DNA of 64,000 bases, taken from Brevibacillus reuszeri (GTDB lineage Bacteria > Bacillota > Bacilli > Brevibacillales > Brevibacillaceae). Below are positions 59,189 to 64,000 of the stretch, piece by piece; position 1 is the first letter of the stretch, and the number at the start of each line of letters is the position of its first letter. The notes under the pieces were generated by a model, which was not told the origin of the DNA, did not search any database, and saw only the letters and a list, made by a program, of their open reading frames with translations. A program made the position numbers and the translations under genes. The stretch spans positions 1 to 64,000 of the forward strand of contig NZ_LGIQ01000005.1 of the NCBI RefSeq assembly GCF_001187725.1, written 5' to 3'.

Positions 59189-59818
59189 TTATCCGCGATA
59201 AATACCTTGCTCATAAATATATTTCAAGCATTCATCCGGCAGTAAAAAGCTGGGGTCTCCGCCCTTGCGGATTTCATCGCGAATGTACGTCGAGCTGATT
59301 CCCATATTGATGCCTTTGCTCATGATATGGAAATGCTCATCGTTGTTGCGTAGCAGCGCATCCTCCGCAATCAGATCGGCAGTCGGATAGCCTTCGCGAG
59401 ACATGACGATGAAATGAAACTCACTCAGGAGCTTCTCCGCATTCCCCCAATTCGACATACCCGTAAGCAGGTCTGAGCCCATAATAAAGAATAGCTCATC
59501 GGTCGGATATTTTTTGCGCATATGGATCATGGTGTCATACGTATATGTTTCGCCTGGAAGAGCAGTCATCTCAACTGTCGAAATTTCAAACAGGGGATTG
59601 CCCATGCTGTTTGTCTTGTTTTGGCAAGTTGCCAGCGCCAATTCCAGCATGCGCAAGCGATGAACGTCATCTGTCTGCATCTTTTTGTCATGGCGCTTGG
59701 AGGAGCAAGGGACGAAGATTACTTTATCAAGACGTCTTCGATGAGCCACTGTGGCTGCTGTGAATAGGTGACTATACGTGATCGGGTCGAAGCTACTGCC
59801 ATAAATGCCGATTCGCAT
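59189..59818 (-). CDS. nadD: Nicotinate-nucleotide adenylyltransferase-like protein
   Basis: 209 residues of the NadD/NMNAT fold: nucleotide motif GSSFDPITYSHL at the N-terminus (the usual HYGH reads TYSH) and the C-terminal ISSTYIRDEI (ISST-R motif). It would adenylate nicotinate or nicotinamide mononucleotide. Last gene of an nrtR-pncA-nadD unit, so it is probably a second, salvage-linked NadD rather than the housekeeping copy. ATG 59818. Confidence 0.85.
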   Translation of the reverse strand: MRIGIYGSSFDPITYSHLFTAATVAHRRRLDKVIFVPCSSKRHDKKMQTDDVHRLRMLELALATCQNKTNSMGNPLFEISTVEMTALPGETYTYDTMIHMRKKYPTDELFFIMGSDLLTGMSNWGNAEKLLSEFHFIVMSREGYPTADLIAEDALLRNNDEHFHIMSKGINMGISSTYIRDEIRKGGDPSFLLPDECLKYIYEQGIYRG

Positions 59819-59856
59819 GAGAAATCCCTGCCTTTACGAATAGTGGGCGATGCGAG

Positions 59857-60414
59857 TTATGACTTTTTGGAATGATTCAAGACAGACATGCCGAGCTGGT
59901 TTTTAAAATGGCCGAGTGCCCACGCATGGCCCGCAGCATTGAAGCTGGCCACAGCATCTTCGTGGATGACGACGCGAAAACCGTGATAAAAGCCTTCGAT
60001 TGCCGTGTGCAGCACACAAATGTCGGTGCAGACGCCAACGAGGTGAATCTCCGTAATTCCGCGTGTACGCAATAAAAGAGCAAGGTCTGTTCCTTGAAAG
60101 GCGCTGTAGCGCGTTTTATCCATCCAATGAATCGTATCTTCGAATTCCTCGTACGTGTTCTGGATGCTGCCGTACAGATTTCGGCCAGGAGTGCCGAGGA
60201 TGTTGTGCGGGGGATACAGGCCCGTTTCCGGGTGATACGGGTCTTGCTCCTTGTGTGCATCAACTGCCATGACCACGAAATCGCCTTCAGCCAAAAAATC
60301 GCGAATCAGCTCTTGAATCCGTCCTTCAATCACTTGACCTGGCTCCCCACATGTCAGGGCGCCATCTGTTGCGACAAAGTCGTTCGTGTAGTCAATGACG
60401 ATCAGGGCTTTCAT
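59857..60414 (-). CDS. pncA: Nicotinamidase / cysteine hydrolase
   Basis: 185-residue isochorismatase-fold hydrolase. Catalytic triad D8 (VIDYTNDF), K100 (MDKTRYSAF) and C129 (GVCTDICVLHTA) and metal site D52-x-H54 (VDAHKEQDPYHP) are present. In this operon it most likely turns nicotinamide into nicotinate. ATG 60414 behind GGAGGT. 36 bp behind nrtR. Confidence 0.88.
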   Translation of the reverse strand: MKALIVIDYTNDFVATDGALTCGEPGQVIEGRIQELIRDFLAEGDFVVMAVDAHKEQDPYHPETGLYPPHNILGTPGRNLYGSIQNTYEEFEDTIHWMDKTRYSAFQGTDLALLLRTRGITEIHLVGVCTDICVLHTAIEGFYHGFRVVIHEDAVASFNAAGHAWALGHFKNQLGMSVLNHSKKS

Positions 60415-60450
60415 ACGTAAAACCTCCTCGGTCCCTTTCAGGGAATATCT

Positions 60451-61239
60451 TCAATAAATCATGGCGACGGGCATGTAATCGGTAAATCGGTACAGCTTGG
60501 CAGGGGAGTTGGAATACTCCGTTGAGTAGAGTGGAGTACCATCTGCTGCGAGTACCGGCTCTAAAATCCCTTGTCTTCTGGTTGTCGAAAGCAGGCGGCG
60601 CTCAAAATTACCGCGGTCGCTTACCTTGAACGCAGGAACGACTGTCTCGATGACTTGTAAAAGCTCGCTGAGAGTGAACTCGTCAGGCAAAAAAGCTTTG
60701 GCGATATTCGTCTGAAGCATTTTTTCGCGAATCCGTGCAAGAGCGTCGGTCAATATCTCCCGATGGTCAAAAGCAAGCTGGAGCTCAAAAGCCTCCTCGA
60801 CTGAAAAAAGACGTGCTTCTGATGCATCATCGTCCGCTTTTGCATGCGCTAGCAAATCCTCGTGAACAAGTGATACATAAGCTACACTCGGAATCCAGCC
60901 ACGCGGATCTCTGCCAGGCTTGTAGTACGTCCCGAGCTGCTCGATATGAACATTCCGATCGATATTCGTCTCTTCCTTCAGCTCCCGATACGCACATTCA
61001 TCCAAAGTTTCGCTTTCCTTAGAAAAGCCTCCGGGCAGTGCCCATTGCTCGCCAAAGGTTGTGCTGATCCTTTTGATCAAGAGGACAGAAAGCTGCTTGG
61101 TCGGTAGAGATTTCGTCTTTGTATATCTCGCTTTGGAGGTGATGGTAAAAATACAAATATCAGTAGGCAGTCCGTCCGGTGATCGATACTTCTTCGTGCG
61201 ATAGCGCAGGCGCCTTCTTGGCAACGGTTTGATGGACAT
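60451..61239 (-). CDS. nrtR: NrtR-type Nudix repressor of NAD metabolism
   Basis: 262 residues: an N-terminal Nudix-fold domain (about 25-150), with degenerate Nudix box GGFSKESETLDECAYRELKEETNI, and a C-terminal winged helix (TLSELLQVIETVVPAFKVSDRGNFERRLL). NrtR proteins repress NAD genes and respond to ADP-ribose. ATG 61239 behind AAAGGA. A 35-bp palindrome 58 bp upstream is the likely operator. First gene of the operon. Confidence 0.88.
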   Translation of the reverse strand: MSIKPLPRRRLRYRTKKYRSPDGLPTDICIFTITSKARYTKTKSLPTKQLSVLLIKRISTTFGEQWALPGGFSKESETLDECAYRELKEETNIDRNVHIEQLGTYYKPGRDPRGWIPSVAYVSLVHEDLLAHAKADDDASEARLFSVEEAFELQLAFDHREILTDALARIREKMLQTNIAKAFLPDEFTLSELLQVIETVVPAFKVSDRGNFERRLLSTTRRQGILEPVLAADGTPLYSTEYSNSPAKLYRFTDYMPVAMIY

Positions 61240-61296
61240 AAAACCAATCCTTTCGTGTAGATCCCTCATTGTTGTCTTACTCGTATATTATATTTT

Positions 61297-61331
61297 CATT
61301 TTAACAATGTCAATATAACAATGTTAAAATG
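61297..61331. promoter_or_regulatory. NrtR operator, 35-bp palindrome
   Basis: Arms CATTTTAACAATGT and ACAATGTTAAAATG around the spacer CAATATA; all but one position of the 14-bp arms is symmetric. It covers the promoter region of nrtR-pncA-nadD. Confidence 0.75.
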
Positions 61332-61381
61332 TGTGCTTTTCACAAAAGTCATTAGGAGTAGCTAATAAACCTTTCGAAACC

Positions 61382-61410
61382 AAAAAGACGTCCGCAAAAA
61401 GGCAGACGTC
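61382..61410 (-). terminator. Terminator after ppk
   Basis: Minus strand GACGTCTGC / GCGGACGTC followed by T5. Confidence 0.85.
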
Positions 61411-61436
61411 AGTGGCGTGTATTCGTTGTTTCATTC

Positions 61437-63560
61437 CTATTCCAGCAGCGCAGTAATCGGCTTCAGGCGTTGAGCAGAGAAAGCTTTTTCTCGCGATTGA
61501 TTGAGGCGGAATGCTTCCTCCCAAAAAAAGAGCTGACTGTTCTGGGGAAATGGACTCTCGGGTTGTACACGAATGTATGTACCGTCGGGCAAAAGCATGG
61601 ATGCTTTGGCATCATCCTTTAGCATGATCTCCAGATAATGAATGACTCTGGCTTTCAAATCGTCCTGGACAACAGGGAATAAAATCTCGACACGTGCGAT
61701 CATGTTACGTGTCATCCAGTCCGCGCTGGAGAGATAGACCTGAGGATTTCCACCGTTGCAGAACACATAGATGCGGCTATGCTCCAGGTAACGGCCGACG
61801 ATACTAATGACACGTATATTGGCGCTGACCTCGGGTAAGCCCGGGCGCAGGCAGCAGACCCCACGAACGATCAAATCAATTTTGACTCCGGCACATGAGG
61901 CCCGATACAAGGCCTCGATGATTTGTTTGTCGGTCAACGAGTTCATCTTGGCGATGATAAAAGCAGGCTTTCCTGCCAGGCTGTTTTCGATTTCTTTTTC
62001 AATGAGTGCCAAAAAGCTCTCCCGCATACCGATTGGCGCTGTGGAAATCTCTCGCCAGGCTGGAGGATGCGAATAACCGGATAAATGATTGAAAAAGTTT
62101 GAAGCATCAATCCCGAATTCCTCACGCGAGGTAAGCATCCCGATATCTGTGTAGGTGCCTGCCGTTTTGTCATTGTAGTTGCCCGTGCTCAGATGCACGT
62201 ATCTTCTCAGCTGGTTGTCTTCTACCCGCACGACCAGCGTGATTTTGCTGTGGGTTTTCAGTCCGGCCACTCCGTAAATAACATGGCAGCCGGCATTTTC
62301 CAGCTTTTTCGCCCAAACGATGTTGTTCTCCTCATCAAAGCGAGCCTTCAGCTCAAGCAAGACCGTGACCTGCTTTCCGTTATCTGCGGCTTTAAGCAAC
62401 GCATTGACGATGGGAGAATCTCCGCTTACCCGATACAGCGTTTGCTTGATGGCCAAAACATTCGGATCGACTGCAGCCTCCTGAACGAATTGGATGATCG
62501 GGTCGAACGATTCATACGGGTGATGCAGCAAAACATCCTTTTTTTGAATCGCTGCAAAAATATCCTCCTCGTCCAGCAAATCAAGCGGATGCTGGGAAGT
62601 AAGCGGCTCAAACCGCAGATGGTCATATCCTGCGAGCGCATGAAAGCGGAAATAGAAGCTGGGGTCGAGTGGACCGTCCAGTCGGAAAATTTCGAAAGCG
62701 GAAAGCTCCAGCCAATCCTGCAGCGTTTCTTTCAAAAAGTCGCTCATGGATGCTGCGACAGCCAAGCGGGAGGGCTCACCCATTTTTCGCTTTTTCAGCT
62801 CTTGCTCGATCGCTTCTAACAGGTCTTCCGTCTCGTCTTCGTCAATGGTCAAATCAGCATTGCGTGTGATGCGAAACGGGCTTGCCTCCAGGATGTTGTA
62901 GCCCCGAAACAACGTATCCATATACAGGGCAATGACATCCTCGAGCAAGATAAAATGGGCTTCTCCATCAGGGGAGGGCAGCTCCAGAAAGCGCGGTACA
63001 ACAGCGGGTACTTGTACTACAGCAAACAGCGGCCCCTCGCTTTCTGGATCGTCATCCTCCAATAGCACTGCGAGATTCAAGCTCTTGTTGAGCAGCATCG
63101 GAAACGGATGGCTGGCGTCTACAGCCATTGGTGTGAGCACAGGATACAGATGATGGTGGAAAAATTGATGGACAAACTGTTCCTGCTCACAGCTTAATTG
63201 CTCTGCTTTCACGAAGCGAATGCCTGCCTGCTGGAGGTCAGGCGTAATTTCGTTTTTCAGGATAGCGTACATGGAGCCCAAAACATGATGCGTCCGCTCC
63301 CAAATGGCCTGGAGCTGTTCCCCTGGAGTCATCCCCGATTTGTTGTCTGGCTTGGTGAATCCAGCTTTCACTTGGTCCTTTAGACCTGCTACCCTTACCA
63401 TGAAAAATTCGTCAAAGTTGCTGCTTGCGATGGCGACAAATTTTAACCGTTCAAATAATGGATTATCCGGATTGGCGGCCTCTGCAAGCACTCGCTCGTT
63501 AAAGGCAATCCAGCTTAACTCTCGATTGATATAATAATCTGGAATACTAAAGTCCTTCAT
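61437..63560 (-). CDS. ppk1: Polyphosphate kinase 1
   Basis: 707 residues, full length. Transfers ATP gamma-phosphate to polyphosphate chains. N domain with YYINRELSWIAFNERVL, head domain, and two PLD-like C domains: phosphorylated His in RRYVHLSTGNYND and second His in KTHSKITLVV; also GAKI-like ELKARFDEENNI. ATG 63560. A candidate PhoP box and -10 TATACT lie about 100 bp upstream. Downstream of ppx on the same strand. Confidence 0.96.
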   Translation of the reverse strand: MKDFSIPDYYINRELSWIAFNERVLAEAANPDNPLFERLKFVAIASSNFDEFFMVRVAGLKDQVKAGFTKPDNKSGMTPGEQLQAIWERTHHVLGSMYAILKNEITPDLQQAGIRFVKAEQLSCEQEQFVHQFFHHHLYPVLTPMAVDASHPFPMLLNKSLNLAVLLEDDDPESEGPLFAVVQVPAVVPRFLELPSPDGEAHFILLEDVIALYMDTLFRGYNILEASPFRITRNADLTIDEDETEDLLEAIEQELKKRKMGEPSRLAVAASMSDFLKETLQDWLELSAFEIFRLDGPLDPSFYFRFHALAGYDHLRFEPLTSQHPLDLLDEEDIFAAIQKKDVLLHHPYESFDPIIQFVQEAAVDPNVLAIKQTLYRVSGDSPIVNALLKAADNGKQVTVLLELKARFDEENNIVWAKKLENAGCHVIYGVAGLKTHSKITLVVRVEDNQLRRYVHLSTGNYNDKTAGTYTDIGMLTSREEFGIDASNFFNHLSGYSHPPAWREISTAPIGMRESFLALIEKEIENSLAGKPAFIIAKMNSLTDKQIIEALYRASCAGVKIDLIVRGVCCLRPGLPEVSANIRVISIVGRYLEHSRIYVFCNGGNPQVYLSSADWMTRNMIARVEILFPVVQDDLKARVIHYLEIMLKDDAKASMLLPDGTYIRVQPESPFPQNSQLFFWEEAFRLNQSREKAFSAQRLKPITALLE

Positions 63561-63593
63561 CCATGTCCAACCCTTTTATATTTATAGAGGTTA

Positions 63594-63622
63594 TTCAAAA
63601 AGTGAAAAGCCAACTTTTTGAT
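63594..63622 (-). terminator. Weak hairpin between ppx and ppk
   Basis: AAAAAGT / ACTTTTT hairpin on the minus strand; may reduce read-through into ppk but has a poor T tract. Confidence 0.35.
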
Positions 63623-63661
63623 CACGCATTGATAGGTAGATGATCCCAACTCTTTAGGACA

Positions 63662-63693
63662 AGTATAGCAGGCTACTATTAAGGGATTGTTAA
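63662..63693 (-). promoter_or_regulatory. Candidate PhoP box and promoter of ppk
   Basis: Minus strand TTAACA-N5-TTAATA (11-bp direct repeat as in Bacillus PhoP sites) followed by TGCTATACT, an extended -10. The box overlaps the last codon of ppx. Confidence 0.45.
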
Positions 63694-64000
63694 GTTTTGG
63701 GGCTGTCTGCTACCGCAGTATAGGCAATCGGAATTTTCCATGCCTTGGAGAACTTGATCAATGGTTCGTCCAATAACGAATACTCCAGGTGATCGGTGCG
63801 TTTTCCCATGCAACGGAGAAGATACGACCCGTTCGTCTTGATAAGCTGGACGGCATGAATGGATTGGGTCATCGAGCGATCAAGCATCCGGGAAACGAGC
63901 AAAAGGGTGCCCAGCTTTTCTATGAGATTTTTGTCCTGCTTGGATACGATATCGGCATGACGGCTGATTTGACCAAGCAGCAGCTTATTGCTTTTGTAGG
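63690..64000 (-). CDS. ppx: Exopolyphosphatase (Ppx/GppA), C-terminal part
   Basis: The final 102 residues of an HD-domain-ended Ppx/GppA phosphatase; the gene runs out of the window. Visible end: GQISRHADIVSKQDKNLI, LGTLLLVSRMLDRSM and HAVQLIKTNGSYLLR, typical of the C-terminal HD-like domain of long Ppx proteins. With ppk1 next door it forms the usual polyphosphate turnover pair. Confidence 0.8.
   Translation of the reverse strand, partial: YKSNKLLLGQISRHADIVSKQDKNLIEKLGTLLLVSRMLDRSMTQSIHAVQLIKTNGSYLLRCMGKRTDHLEYSLLDEPLIKFSKAWKIPIAYTAVADSPKT

Overview
The window looks like chromosome of an endospore-forming Firmicute, most likely Brevibacillus (Paenibacillaceae). The basis is strong GGAGG-type ribosome binding sites with many GTG/TTG starts, sporulation genes (prkA, yhbH, a GerPA/GerPF-like gene), Bacillus-type regulators (LexA box, PadR, AzlCD, NrtR) and protein sequences that read like Brevibacillus. 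The genus is inference.

Layout. 99-1036: ten tRNA genes and a terminator. 1.1-3.2 kb: Fur boxes, a broken AraC regulator gene and an orphan siderophore-binding lipoprotein. 3.5-11.9 kb: housekeeping genes (NCS2 permease, rnhA-queG, ogt, amidase, trmL, HAD phosphatase, a Lys/Ala-rich secreted repeat protein). 12-15.9 kb: two small membrane proteins and the prkA-yhbH pair. 16-21.8 kb: an accessory stretch in which two nearly identical copies of a group II intron 3' end (domains V and VI) each run directly into an orphan, start-less coding segment that looks like a surface-protein C-terminus and ends at a terminator; a TetR-controlled lipase-like gene lies between them. 21.9-24.7 kb: a YdcF protein and a GNAT-chemoreceptor operon behind a c-di-GMP-I riboswitch and terminator. 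25.2-32.7 kb: a sigma-54 activator, two YtcJ-like amidohydrolases and a polar amino acid ABC transporter, with repeated 18-bp candidate activator sites. 32.7-33.2 kb: two long imperfect inverted repeats without genes. 33.3-38.7 kb: TrmB regulator, azlCD, an AlkD-like protein and a second amino acid ABC transporter. 39-43 kb: PadR, a VanZ-like protein and a large lipoprotein glycosidase sharing a PadR-type operator. 43-52.2 kb: LysR, two SDR dehydrogenases, a GerP-like gene, then a MetQ-MetN-MetI transporter followed by crotonase, FMN alpha-hydroxyacid oxidase and CoA-transferase. 52.4-64 kb: PAS-GGDEF-EAL protein, mntH with an operator-like palindrome, an ABC-F ATPase behind a leader-peptide attenuator, EamA transporter, nrtR-pncA-nadD operon, and ppk with the end of ppx.

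The strongest candidate for an undescribed system is the pair of intron-3'-end plus orphan-exon cassettes (17485-18198 and 20543-21142). Both coding segments open in the same phase relative to the intron end and neither has a usable start. This recalls the alternative splicing of a group II intron described for a Clostridium tetani surface-layer gene, but here the shared first exon is not in the window, so trans-splicing, recombination with a distant gene, or simple decay all remain possible.
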